Source: Pteria penguin (lineage: Eukaryota; Mollusca; Bivalvia; Pterioida; Pteriidae). From it: DNA of 64,000 nt. A program made the position numbers and the translations under genes. The DNA is taken from NCBI GenBank assembly GCA_035048485.1, contig CM068590.1, positions 4,340,093 through 4,404,092 of the forward strand, given 5' to 3'. Every line of letters begins with the position of its first letter. Position 1 is the stretch's first letter. The notes beneath the pieces were generated by a model that had not been told where the DNA came from, ran no database searches, and worked only from the letters and a program-made list of their open reading frames with translations. Below, one piece after another: positions 28,401 to 38,000 of the stretch.

Positions 28401-29784
28401 AAATTGATTACTGAAAACAGTGATAGCAGTGCAGTGGAGGATCCAGGATTTCCAAAAAAAAAAGGGGGGGACATGTGTATAAGCCAAACTAATACTCTGC
28501 CATTTTTTGTGCAAAATCTGGATTTTTACAAGTAAATATGTGGCCAAAAGGGGGCCCCTCTAAATCCGCCGCTGGATAGTTACTCATCTGAGTGATTATC
28601 TCTCAAATCCAAGGATGCCCCAAACTGTTATACGGAATAAAACCAGACATGTCACATTGTAAAAAAAAAAAAAATACTTAAAGAGAGCGGGGCAAATAAC
28701 AGGATACAGCCTTTCCAACAATTTCTTTTAAAGTAATATCTCATCCTGTTTGATCAAGTCGTATGAATGCCTCATCAAACATTACCGACTCTGAGACTGA
28801 TGCACTGCTTTAACTTTCGCCGAAACTTTTGTCCAAGAAATCTTCATCTGTTTCCGATATCATCAACATATTTCAGCTCTATAAACTTCTTTATTAAAAA
28901 TAATCATATATTCAAGTATTCAAAAATATAAAACATCTAAATTGAGGCGATGATAAGGTGTACTTACATCAAACACTGCGGCAAACTGATCCATCTTCGC
29001 GAAAGGAAGCGTTTTCTATAACACCCGGTGAGGGCGCTGCGAAAAATGGAAGATCGCGGTGCTATTTTTAGAGTTAGCGGTCCCTCTTGATACAGGTCTA
29101 TCTATGGTTACACAAAGGAAAATTTCCTCGCTTTAAGGTCAAGGACATTTCTGTGAAAAGTACGTGAAACTGCACCTTCCCTGTATCACGACTTCGATTC
29201 CAAATTGAACATTCTTTTGATGGAGAAGTTCTCATTAAATTTTTATAACATCATACGTGTATCTTCAATCCGCAGGCAAAATTTCGAATGTTTTAAATGT
29301 AGGTCATATGGCACGTGATGTTGTACATATATTTTATTTATTTACAGAAGGCAAAGGCAAAATATTCGGGATCGACATATCAGAACCAATGCTGAAAGAG
29401 GCTTCTCGTCGTCTTGACAACCGCATAAAAGAGGGCAAAGTCGCACTTACCGTTGGAGATGCTGAGTCGCTTCCATACAGCGATATGACCTTCGACAGAG
29501 TGTTTCATACCAACTGTTATTATTTTTGGTCAGACCAATTAAAGGTTTCAAAAGAAATATATAGGGTTATGAAACCCGGTGCTGTAATGGTAACCGCCTT
29601 ACAGAAAGACCTCGTCAAGAAATCAATGTCACGTGGCTTTTTGAAGTACGGTAATCCAGATATAGATAACTTTATTCAAAATTTAAAAAGCGCGGGATTT
29701 ATAAACGTTCGCACGCAAGACCGGGTGATGGCAGATGGGACAATGCCTTTTACGTCCATACATGCGGAAAAGAGTCAGCTGTGA
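18203..29784 (+). CDS. Class I SAM-dependent methyltransferase (three exons)
   Basis: Joined coding exons 18203-18280, 20400-20535 and 29348-29784 give 216 residues with matching phases (0, then 1). The domains are those of a Methyltransf_11-type Rossmann enzyme. SAM-binding motif I is VLELGYGPGVG (52-62). The acidic end of strand 2 is in IFGIDISEPM (77-86), adenine-contact residues lie around VGDAESLPY (107-115), and the motif-III-like YRVMKPGAVM follows. The product should be a soluble small-molecule or protein methyltransferase; its substrate is unknown. It resembles the stand-alone proteins often annotated as 'uncharacterized methyltransferase YdaC-like' in bivalves, which look bacterial in style; this is recalled, not searched. 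Intron 1 carries a 60-bp minisatellite and intron 2 (8.8 kb) a nest of transposons. Exon 1 opens just after TTACTTCAG, so a 5' noncoding exon is possible. Confidence 0.82.
18489..19870 (+). repeat. 60-bp minisatellite with 120-bp higher-order repeat, in intron 1
   Basis: About 20 units of 60 bp (CCAGGATTATATCACCTATA, then TGGTGGTGGCCAGTGTTTAG, then TGGTGGAGGATAACACCACA). Between about 18590 and 18850, units with GATGATAACACCACG alternate with units with GAGGATAACAGCACA. A unique block at about 19185-19345 splits the array. Units decay to the right (19700-19870). The 60-bp period keeps frames open on both strands, but this is intronic and not a gene. Confidence 0.93.
20400..20535 (+). CDS. Methyltransferase exon 2
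   Basis: Acceptor TGTTTTCAG|C and donor ACAG|GTGAGG; 136 nt. Carries SAM motif I (LELGYGPGVG). Confidence 0.85.
21079..21168 (+). pseudogene. Possible THAP-like N-terminus
   Basis: ATG 21079 opens MCCVISCHNSNSKTNTGDV, followed by GRVSYFSSFH and a stop. The CCxxxCxN start and the later VSYF-F pattern resemble the first third of a THAP zinc finger. The second half with its CxxH pair is absent, and ACAG|GTGATG could be a donor within it. It sits just inside the left end of the 8.2-kb element, where a transposase 5' exon would be expected. Confidence 0.3.
21170..24079. other. Interior of the composite element, no gene recognised
   Basis: AT-rich. A short hairpin lies at 23519-23571 (GGTGTGGAAAACT against its complement). 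At 23590-23800 there is a dispersed repeat block with GTCTGTCCGTCCGTCTGTCC and AAGGTCA half-sites. Long frames here (for example 22652-22933, minus) lack domain signals. Confidence 0.4.
24277..24690 (+). pseudogene. Harbinger transposase (HARBI1-like) N-terminal fragment
   Basis: From ATG 24277 the product matches the N-terminal helical part of PIF/Harbinger nucleases: FDPLSYSDEELFERYRFRRP, then LSLLLCLRFLATGATQLLIG and HISRNAAGREIR. A TGA at 24634 interrupts the frame, but homology resumes immediately as FIRFPVGEVAHRVMEG, so this is a nonsense mutation. The DDE catalytic region is absent. Confidence 0.8.
24832..24950 (+). repeat. (TGTA)n/(TG)n microsatellite
   Basis: Tetranucleotide GTAT/TGTA runs mixed with TG runs, inside the Harbinger element. 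Confidence 0.95.
25322..25512 (+). repeat. (TTA)n and (ACA)n microsatellites
   Basis: A long imperfect TTA/TAA array ends at about 25480, followed by ACA triplets at about 25489-25512. Confidence 0.93.
26131..26255 (+). mobile_element. MITE of the GGCGGATC family, 3'-truncated copy
   Basis: CAGTGGCGGAACCAGGATTT, then a G-run, TGTATTAGCC and AAATATTTGGCCAAAAAGGG. The right terminal repeat is missing. It is nested in the Harbinger element. Confidence 0.6.
26720..26890 (-). pseudogene. Harbinger Myb/SANT-like protein, first exon
   Basis: From ATG at 26890 (minus strand), 56 codons run NWTTEEEMVLIEEVGLRED, then SLFGKMKGDG and NGWQAIAEVLNA. This is the trihelix Myb/SANT-like fold (NAIF1 type) that Harbinger elements encode as their DNA-binding or nuclear-import partner. 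The frame stops at TAA directly at the AATGC|GTAAGC donor-like junction, so a spliced 3' part once existed. It was not found. Confidence 0.65.
27227..28031. other. Interior of the composite element
   Basis: Contains a GC-rich piece at about 27565-27710 (GGGGCTTCGCCCCCCTGAAC) that ends in a poly(C) run and AAATCCAGCATCTGCCCCTG. This is probably another small dispersed repeat. No gene seen. Confidence 0.4.
28032..28618. mobile_element. Foldback (long inverted repeat) element
   Basis: Two arms of roughly 220 bp mirror each other around GGAGTTTATAGCTGCACAAA...TTTATAGCTGC at about 28230-28265. Outer ends are TTGGGGACAACTTCTCATTT and, on the minus strand, TTTGGGGCATCCTTGGATTT. The right arm is interrupted by a MITE (28432-28574). 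Single-arm copies occur at 52635-52893 and 61125-61380. Confidence 0.75.
28432..28574 (+). mobile_element. MITE of the GGCGGATC family, inserted in the foldback arm
   Basis: GCAGTGGAGGATCCAGGATT to CTAAATCCGCCGCTG. GATAG stands on the left (just before CAGTGCAGTGG) and again on the right. The intact left arm of the host foldback has a single copy, so this is direct evidence of insertion with a target-site duplication. Confidence 0.75.
28968..28994 (-). other. Possible short 5' coding exon
   Basis: ATG at 28994 (minus strand) opens MDQFAAVFD and meets a consensus donor GAT|GTAAGT. Further downstream on the same strand (28868-28812), SETDEDFLDKSFGES is open in another phase. It lies just inside the right terminus of the 8.2-kb element, so it could be the first exon of that element's own gene. 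Confidence 0.25.
29348..29784 (+). CDS. Methyltransferase exon 3 (terminal)
   Basis: Acceptor TTTACAG|AAGGC completes a phase-1 codon from exon 2 (G+AA). Carries the remainder of the SAM fold to ...EKSQL and a TGA at 29782-29784. An alternative acceptor (CCGCAG at 29274) would break the phase. Confidence 0.85.
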
Positions 29785-29809
29785 AGTCAATGATTGTATT
29801 AATATATTC

Positions 29810-29815
29810 AATAAA
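29810..29815 (+). terminator. Polyadenylation signal AATAAA
   Basis: Canonical hexamer 25 bases after the methyltransferase stop codon, giving a very short 3' UTR. Confidence 0.65.
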
Positions 29816-30493
29816 ATGTAAAGCTAGAACATTTATTTCTCGGGAACTCTTTTGTTGTATTTCTCAACACCATCACTAGAGGTGTTCAGTTATCACAAAA
29901 CTTGTATAAAGGATATACAGGTATATATCTCAAAGTCCGACACGATAAGATGTTTCATTCCATTCCAAATTTCATTGGTTTAGAAGAATAAAAATATTCT
30001 TGTATCAGATTACACGTACATGCATGTAGGTCTATGCACCTACGCATGTGAAGTTTGGAGTGCACAATCTGATCCTGATATTGAAAAAGGTCCATTTAGA
30101 TATTTATGAAAAAAAAAATCTTGGTGTTGAGAGTAAAACAAAATACTGTGTCTGTCTATGATGATACTGGTAGATTACTATTGAAAGTTGCTAGAAAAAA
30201 AGATGTTGAAGTTTTGGTTTACATTACTGAAAACTACAAGTTATATGCTTATTGAGCTCTGCCGGTTTCCTCTCCAGCAATGCGAAAGTAGAGATTTCCA
30301 TGGTTCTCGCTGGCTTGTAGTTATAAAGAATGAATTGTCTTGCTGAGGACTAGCCTATATTTGGAAACAATACGAGATTCCGACTCTTATTGTGCATTTC
30401 TCTATTATTTAGCAACGTGTTGTACAGGGATTGCTATCTAAAATTAAAATCTCCTTAAAATGTATTAAATATCGACACCTTATAGATTATGTG
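29816..30493. other. Unannotated spacer
   Basis: No gene or repeat family recognised. Confidence 0.4.
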
Positions 30494-30684
30494 AGTGGTG
30501 GATCCAGGATTTCTGTAAAGGGGCACCACATGTGAAAGAGAAAACAAGACATTAAGCATTAGTCAAATTACTTAGCCATTTTGGCTGCCAAATCTGGAGT
30601 TTTATTCACAGTTTTGGCGAAAAAACATGGCGGGAGGTGGAGGGGCGACAGCCCCCCCCCCCTCCTCCTCTAAATCCGCCACTG
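30494..30684 (+). mobile_element. MITE of the GGCGGATC family
   Basis: AGTGGTGGATCCAGGATTTC to CTAAATCCGCCACTGC, with an internal C-run and the shared AGCCATTTTGGCTGCCAAAT segment. Flanked by ATGTG on both sides, a probable 5-bp target duplication. Confidence 0.75.
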
Positions 30685-31155
30685 CATGTGACTTTAAACT
30701 TTTATTATTGCAAACTGTTTCCTACTAATGTAAGAAAATATATTAAATATATGACCAAGCTACGCCTATCATCGCACAATTTATAGATTGAGTCCGATAG
30801 ATCATCTAATGTACCTAGGACAAAAAAATCGTTTCATATGTAACTCTAATATACATGTGTAGAGGAATAGTTCCATTTTTATTAGTTTGTCCAGCTAATG
30901 AATCTCTGAGAAGAAAAAACTTAAAAGAAAATTATTGGATTTTCCCGTCTAACTTCAAAATGATTAAATAATTGAGCAGTGATAACGTAACAGATTTGTG
31001 TAACCTGGGGAAATATATCCGTTAAAGTCTTACCTCGTGAATGTCTCAGTTCTAACTGATTTAGATATATAGCTATTTTGTGTAAAGGACTTGCATATAG
31101 GAAAAATACACATATATGTTGGTGTATATTTAAAGTTATCATGATATATGCTTCA

Positions 31156-31300
31156 TGGGCGGATCTAGAAATTTTTAAAAAGGGGGAGGGGGGGGGGGGT
31201 CGGCATTTTCCCGCAAAATCAACATTGCTTTATTTTAGGTAAATCCGCTCACTTTACACGTAAAGAAGAACCTCAATATCAGGGGAGGGGGGGGGGGCGA
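31156..31300 (+). mobile_element. Degenerate MITE of the GGCGGATC family
   Basis: GGCGGATCTAGAAATTTTTA, G-rich tracts and AGGTAAATCCGCTCAC. Boundaries are approximate. Confidence 0.45.
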
Positions 31301-32058
31301 ATCAAATAGTCGTTTTTTGATAGGAGCATTCCGTTACTAAGCCAAAACTTATGAGAGAATGCCGATTCTTTTTATACAATAATTAAGATTTTCGAGTATT
31401 TAAGTTACAATATAACATATAAATGGTTTCATTCTAAGGCTATTTAATTTGCCTTTCGAACACTCTCTACCTCATTACATACAGCAAATTCAAAAAGACC
31501 GTGATCCGTCGACAACTGTACTATTTTTACCAAGTCGGGTATTGAGTGACATAACATATTGTTGAGTATTATTTCTTATACATTATTTGAATATTTCATA
31601 TGTTAGAAATGACTTTAATGCACTTCATCAATCAACAACACATAAAAAGAAAGTACGTATAATGCATGTAATTATCTACAATGCTACTTTTAGTTGACAT
31701 TAATCCACAAATTCTCGGAGCAAGAACGGTTAAACCCAAAAATGTGGGAGGCATCCTAATCACACATAGCTTTACATATCGCTTTATTAGAACATGTACA
31801 TGTACTTTAAACGTGTATGTTGAAATTGTTGCGTAAGCGTGCATCGGCATATCGTATGGCATATTGCGATGCATTTGCTCAAAATTCGTATTGCGATATA
31901 ATCCCTATACGGTTTTGTCTTTTATAGCTTGGGATACTGCTTAAAACTTTTGGGTCAATGGTATCTAAAGTTATAATGTACAATACATTAAGATTACTGA
32001 CATTTTAACTGCAAATGTTCAAAACGTAATACGAAAGTGAATAAAGTCATGTATCTGT
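31301..32058. other. Unannotated spacer
   Basis: No gene recognised. Open frames here, such as 31632-31874 (minus), lack domain or codon signals. Confidence 0.4.
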
Positions 32059-32610
32059 GGCACTCACAACAATGTACCACAGTGATCATGCATGGGTCCC
32101 TGAAATTTAGAGGTGAGACCAGCACCCGAGCTAAAAAAAACTTTTACGCGTGTTCGATTCTAATCCTGTATTCAAACTCCAAACCCCTACTCACTCTTGA
32201 GTTTGAGTACGGGTGAGGTTATAATCTTTACGCGTTCGATCCCGATTCCTGTGAGTGCATACAAGCACGGTTCTAAATATGGTCCTATCCGATTTTGAAA
32301 TTTTTGAGAACATACTCGAGATTGGAGCACGCTGTCCTGCTCCAGATATTCTATAACCTCGATAAACTTCGAGTTCGAGCACATAGTCACTTTGGAGCAC
32401 CGAGTCGTGCTCTAAAATGTTTTATAAAGGTTCTGTTGGGGGAGTGAACGTCTCCTGTTTAACTAGCCACACCACCACGAATGTCCAAAACATACAAGCT
32501 TACATAATATTACCCTCTGTACGTAACATTTAATGCAACGAAACACTGTAAAGAGAAGGTCATAGCCACACACAACATATGAAGAGGGCGCAGTAACATT
32601 TTAGTGCTAT
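32059..32610 (+). repeat. Dispersed repeat R1, split by a 0.3-kb insertion
   Basis: The left part (ACAACAATGTACCACAGTG) and right part (GAACGTCTCCTGTTTAACTA) match contiguous copies at 52386-52625 and 52958-53190. Here they are separated by about 32130-32430, a GAGCTC/GAGTTCGAGC-rich block. The complete repeat is about 240 bp. Confidence 0.6.
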
Positions 32611-33393
32611 GAATAAAAAAAACTCCTATAAATATTTACCTAACCGTTCCTACTCCTAACTTTATCGTCTTAGTCCTACAAAATTCGGAAAATACTTCGT
32701 TTGTACATTTTAAGTCTAGATTTACCAATTTTAATCTCATTTCTACACTCAAATAAGTAATTAGATTGTATAATATGCATAAACAAATTGAGGCGTTGTT
32801 CATAAAAGTTCTTAAAGTTTGGAGGAAATTAGGGCGAATTTTTTCATTTGTCGATGCATCATGCTTTATATGGAGGTTGTCATGTTCCAAGTTTTAAGGC
32901 AATTGGATCTTTATCAATATCATTAAAGAATAGGCATGGTTTGAATAGAAATCTCTCATTTACAAAACAGAAAAAAAAAAGAAATATAACTTATCGAAGC
33001 GACTCTTTGTCCACTCAATGAGTCTGATCCCATAAAAACGACCATTTGATTCGCCCCTGAATATGTAGCATCAAGGGGTATAAAAGTTAAACTTAGCATT
33101 TTCATTCACTTTTATATTATTTTATATGCATATATGTTCTTTATGTCCGTCTAACGGTTACATAATTGCAAAACATGGCCACTCACCATGTGTAAACTTG
33201 CCTCATTGATCGGGAGTTTTACTATGTTGCAGTGCATCTCGCAGAACAATTAATAAAATTTGACAGTTCTAAACCGTTAAAACGACAAACCTTATCCGGC
33301 GAGCAGCTGTAGACAGCATGCACTGGCGATCTGAGTGACGGCATAACACAAATATTATACTATTGTTTATAATGCGTGGATTCCTTCTCTCTC
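32611..33393. other. Unannotated spacer
   Basis: AT-rich, with a short CT run at about 33387-33404. No gene seen. Confidence 0.4.
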
Positions 33394-33490
33394 TCTCTCT
33401 CTCTAGAAGGTCATTTATAGGAATCTCAAAAGGGGGGGGGGGGGTTTCGGGACCCCCTCGACCCCCCCCCTCTGGATCCACCAGTGTGCT
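33394..33490 (-). mobile_element. Partial MITE of the GGCGGATC family, minus orientation
   Basis: Reads CACTGGTGGATCCAGAGG from the right on the minus strand and contains long G and C runs. Confidence 0.5.
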
Positions 33491-33604
33491 TTACTATGCT
33501 ATGTATTCATATCTATATATGTTGTATGTATTGTATTGATAAGACGTACGTTTCACAATAAATGAATTGAAACCTTTATATTTATTCGGTTTTTACCCGT
33601 CAAG

Positions 33605-33673
33605 GATGACGTCACTTTCGGCGGACGAGCGATGTAAACAGTATGGCGGATAGATTTGCTTCGCTCTGCGAAA
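33605..33673 (+). other. Possible promoter and short first exon
   Basis: GATGACGTCACTTTCGG contains a full CRE palindrome. About 30 bases on, ATG 33643 opens MADRFASLCEK and reaches AAAAG|GTGACA, a donor-like junction. MITE copy 33702 follows immediately. It could be the first exon of an unseen gene or a transposon remnant. Confidence 0.25.
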
Positions 33674-33701
33674 AAGGTGACATATCTTTGTATTAGAAAC
33701 A

Positions 33702-33842
33702 ATGGCGGATCCAGGATTTCCGATAAGAAGGGGTTCACTTGTGAAAGTCAAGTGTTATCAAAAGATACTCAGCCATTTTGGCTTCCATATCTGAATTTTA
33801 TGTCGAAAAAAAGGGGGGGGGGGTGTCTAAATCCGGCCGCCA
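33702..33842 (+). mobile_element. MITE of the GGCGGATC family
   Basis: ATGGCGGATCCAGGATTTCC to CTAAATCCGGCCGCCAC, with the shared CTCAGCCATTTTGGC segment and a G-run of about 11. Confidence 0.7.
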
Positions 33843-34257
33843 CAAAGAAATGTTGTTAAATGGGTCATAATTATATTGATCAAAGTTTTGTGACTTGACA
33901 AAATTTGTATCTAAACAGTAGTGTAGAAAATGCACAATTTTGGATATCAGCTGAAGAATATGAAGGTTTATAAGCATGGTGTATATATCAGGTATGTATA
34001 AGGTATATATGTTACCTGTGGATAGCTATCATATAAGCGCTACAGTCGCTCGTCCGAATTTTGCTCTCTCTCTCTCTCTCTCTGAGCGGCCCGGAATCCT
34101 GCTTGCCCCCTCTCTCTTACCTTCTCTCAGTTACTGAACTAGTATTTAAGTAATGCCAACAAAATTTTAGTTTTAATATTCATTTAGCATGCTATTTTGA
34201 AAATCATTAACCTAACTACATGTACCATGTAACGCACCTTTATCAATTACTTAGAAT

Positions 34258-34540
34258 CAGTTGATTGATTGATCGAGTTGATTATTGTATTATGTCACTC
34301 CACGATATTGTCACGTATATGGCGATGGCATCTGCCTGGTGCATTGCATACAAATTTAGACCTTTGTAACGGACCCACCCGAAGCAGAGAAATCTCTTTT
34401 TTCCGTGACACGGGACCTCAGTAAATTTTTACTGTCTCATCCGAAAGACAGAACACAGGTGTGTCCAGGGCGGGAGTCGAACCCGGGACATCTAGGTCAC
34501 GAGCCTAGCGCCTTATCCTCGAGGCCACACGGCTTACTTA
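34258..34540 (-). mobile_element. tRNA-derived SINE, family S, copy 2
   Basis: The minus strand begins GCCGTGTGGCCTCGAGGATA and has the B-box GGGTTCGACTCCC. It continues through the conserved core and ends near an ATCAATCAATC tail. Confidence 0.8.
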
Positions 34541-34900
34541 ATTAGAATCTGTCAATTATAAATACAGTATTATTTTTCTATTGGGGTGTTCATTACTTAT
34601 ATTAATTTATATTTATTTTAACTCTGATTTGATTCTTTTTCTTTCTTCCTTTCGGGGGGGGGGGGGGTAATTGTTTTAAAATCATTTTATTTTTTTTTTT
34701 TTAATCTTTTCAGACCTACTTATCAAATTATAGACTTTTTTGTATTTTTAATTTATTTTTGTTTTTCATCATTGCACAAGTCAATCTTCCATTTGGTCTT
34801 TATCAAGTGAAATAAACGGTGTTCTTCATTCCGTACTCACTTACTTTTTCGAATACGTTTTCCGTTTTCTCTCTTACACAAATAGATTTCCGGTTACGAA
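34541..34900. other. Upstream region of CCDC86
   Basis: T-rich DNA with a G-run at about 34655-34668. No TATA box is evident before the CCDC86 start. The SINE ends 360 bp upstream of the start codon. Confidence 0.4.
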
Positions 34901-35010
34901 ATGTCGGACAACGTGCAGTCGAATAAAGATAAAATTTGTGACATTTACAGGAACATTCCTCGCGGAAAACCAAAATCGGGAAGACCATGGAAAACAGTCA
35001 AAACAAACAG
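34901..35010 (+). CDS. CCDC86: CCDC86 exon 1
   Basis: ATG 34901 (ACGAAATGTCG). Encodes MSDNVQSN...RGKPKSGRPWKTVKTN; ends in phase 2. Confidence 0.8.
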
Positions 35011-38000
35011 GTTTGAATTTTAAATGTATATGTCATTATTTGATAAAATAGACTAATTTCAGAGGAAATTCTGTCAAATTCATTATTGACTGAAATTGCC
35101 GTGGTGATATCGGGCAAAAGTTGTATGTGTTTTGGGACATTGTATTGTCAAGTTACAGTCACTAAAGGTTTCTCATCCGCTAAATTGACATATTTTTCAT
35201 GAAGGACAGAGGTCAGAAGCTATGATGCCTCTTAGATTGGTGGTTGGCTGGGGGGGGGGGGGGTGTGTTCATGGTAACTGGTACTGTAATCTCTTTTGAG
35301 ATTCTTGCATGTGGCTTGCGAGTGGTAATAGTAAACGGCAGCATAATAAAACAGCCACGTGCAAGAATCTCAAAAGAGATTACTGGTACTGTAGACATGC
35401 AAGTCAGAATATTTCTTGTCATTCCTCTGAGCCAGGTGACATATATTTTTCGTCAACCCCATTGGCATCAGTGATCTCTCCAGGTTATCCGCAAATAGTG
35501 GCCCTATTTGAATGATAGGGCCCCAATTCCTTACGTTGCATAAACTTGCAATTTTCATAAACGGAATGGCCGGCATGATTCTATGCATTTCGACATCAAA
35601 TGGAGCAAATATCTAACATTTATAAACATTAAGCAAACGATCGTCAATATTAATTTACTCCGGGTTTGTCGTCTGAAGGCTCCACACACACTTTTTCTCT
35701 ACCTGTGTCAAAGTTGTTGGTTTGTTTATACATGTATGTAGTCTGAATCATTCACACATTTACATACTTGCATTTCGGCTGAGCAGAATCAAAGATGGTG
35801 ATGAGTCAGACTATGTATAAACAAACCGGCAAATTTGACACAGGTAGGAAAAAAATGTGTGTGCAGCCTTCAGACAACAGATTAGGGGTAAGTTATTATT
35901 GCCGACCGTTTGGTTAATGCTTATATATGATAGATATTTGCTCCATATGATGCCGAAATGCGTACAATCGTGCCGGCCATTCCGTTTATGAAAATTGCAA
36001 GTTTACACAACGTAAGGAATTGTGGCCCTATCATTCATATACATTGTAGGGTCACTCTTTGCTGCTATCTCCAGGTATATTCCTGCTGTTATAATTTTTT
36101 GGCGCTTTTTGTTGGCGCTTTCAAACATACTTTAGTCATAAGTGAAATTTTCAGGACAGATATCAAAAGGTAAGACATTGTTTTACATGGTGCTTTATTT
36201 TCCTTTGATTATCATTGGAACTTGTTGGAAATATAGTTAAAGCGGCCACATTCTGGCCATCATTTCTTACCTTAAGGGAAATGGCAACGAGACAATATAT
36301 TGGAATAGTTTTTAAAAGGACACTCTCTTCATGTAACGCAGTGTCTGTGACTGAATACGTAGGATATGTCCTATGTATAATGGTAGGTATACAAGAACAG
36401 ACACATTTCGTAAAACCTAGATTGATAACATTAAATGATTACCAGTAAATGTAAGGTCTCACTATGAATTATCATGTAACGGGCAGGAGAAAAAGATGTG
36501 GCAGGCCCAGTATTCGAACCCAGAATCTTCCGCTATCAAAACAGACACTTTCACCATTTGAGCTATCCAAGCTGATACCCACCCGTCCCATTCTTCCACT
36601 GCCAGAGGTTTCCAGATCATCACCTTCACACTGCATAAACTAATATTCAACTGATGGGGGCTGGCCATGGCACCAAATGTAACAGGCAGGAGAAAATGAT
36701 TTGACCAGACGCGGGAATTGAACACCGAGTGTCTCACTTTATTTATGCAAAGGTTTTATTCTTGCAGAAAATTTTGAGTAATATTTACGTATTTGTATAG
36801 CAGTGAGAATGAATATCTGCTATTTGAACCTTCAAACAGGGTATGGGCCACTATGGATCAGTGGATGAGGTGTTGGCCTTGGATCCAGAGGACCCAGGTT
36901 CAACTACCGCCCTGGACACACCATTGTTCTATCTTTCGGATGAGAGAGTAAAAACCGAGGTCCTGTTTCACAGAAGGGGTGGAATGTAGAATAGCCCTCA
37001 CTGCTTCTGGTGGGTAACGGTTGCAAAGGTATAAATTTCTATGCAATGCATCAGACAGATGATGTCACTAAATACATAAAATTATCTTGGAGTGACATAA
37101 AAGAATAATCAATCATTCAAACAGGGTATGACCACCTTCATTTACAAGGCAATTGCAAATCATTTGTAGATATTCAAAGCTGACCACAGGAAAACCTCTG
37201 AAAAGCAGCTGGCAAGAGAAGATGAAAAAGAAAGCTGAGGCCAAGTCAATTAAAAACTTTGAGAAGCAACTGAAGGAAGCCAAAGCCAAGGAGAAGGAAG
37301 TAAGAATTAGAGACCATTTTTTCAATTTATAGAGTTGTCAATTTAAAAATATATATATATTTGTGATTAAATTTGCCAGGTTTACTGTTGCATATACAGG
37401 TTTTAAATTGAGTATTGTGAATATTTTTGCCCAAATTCTTTGTTCAACACAGGAAAAAGTTTGCAATGGCTTCATCAATGCACGGGCTCGGCAAGAATAT
37501 TTCACAATATTCAATCTACAACTGAAGGCTCTGGATGAGCTTTTATGATTATAGTGCATTGTCCCTGTCCATAAAGTATATATTTTTGATGTCTCCTTAC
37601 CACCTGACAGACACAGATCAAACTTATAGTATTTACAGTACTGAAGACTGCTACAGAATTTGTGTTTATAATTCAGATCTGTCAACAGGAGGCACCACCT
37701 TGAAAAAAAAAATATGCCCAAGATAGTACTTGCTTTTGAAAATTTTCTTCTTCAGAAGAGAGGCATGGATTTTAAAAAGTAATGATATCCGAGTTAACAA
37801 GGTGGATGTAAGATTTAAAGCTGTACTTGAATTCAATCAGCAAATCATTTTAGAATTTTTTTTTCAAACCAACCACATTGATCGGCAAACTAAATGCATC
37901 AAAGTAATCTAGATGTCTGTCTTAAGAAGTGTTGTTAATTGCAAATCCCTTCTGAAGTTTTTGTCGCTATTTTGATGTCTTTTTTATTGTTATTTCCATA

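Larger units (their letters stand above)
20891..29087. mobile_element. 8.2-kb TIR-bounded composite element in intron 2
   Basis: The left end AGAGGGACTGCTAACT (20891) is mirrored by the right end, which reads AGAGGGACCGCTAACT on the minus strand from 29087. A second matched pair lies further in: CGCAGCGCCCCCACCGGGAG at about 20984 and, on the minus strand, CGCAGCGCCCTCACCGGGTG at about 29043-29024. Short open reading pieces point inwards from both ends. Much of the interior is secondary insertions: a Harbinger element, a foldback and MITEs. The superfamily is unclear and I found no target-site duplication. Confidence 0.55.

Noticed and set aside
29257..29347. Extension of methyltransferase exon 3 to the left (open frame from 29257)
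   Set aside because: The phase-1 join from exon 2 requires the acceptor at 29347/29348; the longer frame starts at GTG and adds unrelated residues.
36491..36560. tRNA gene on the minus strand
   Set aside because: A- and B-box-like motifs exist, but the acceptor and T stems do not pair; better read as a SINE head.
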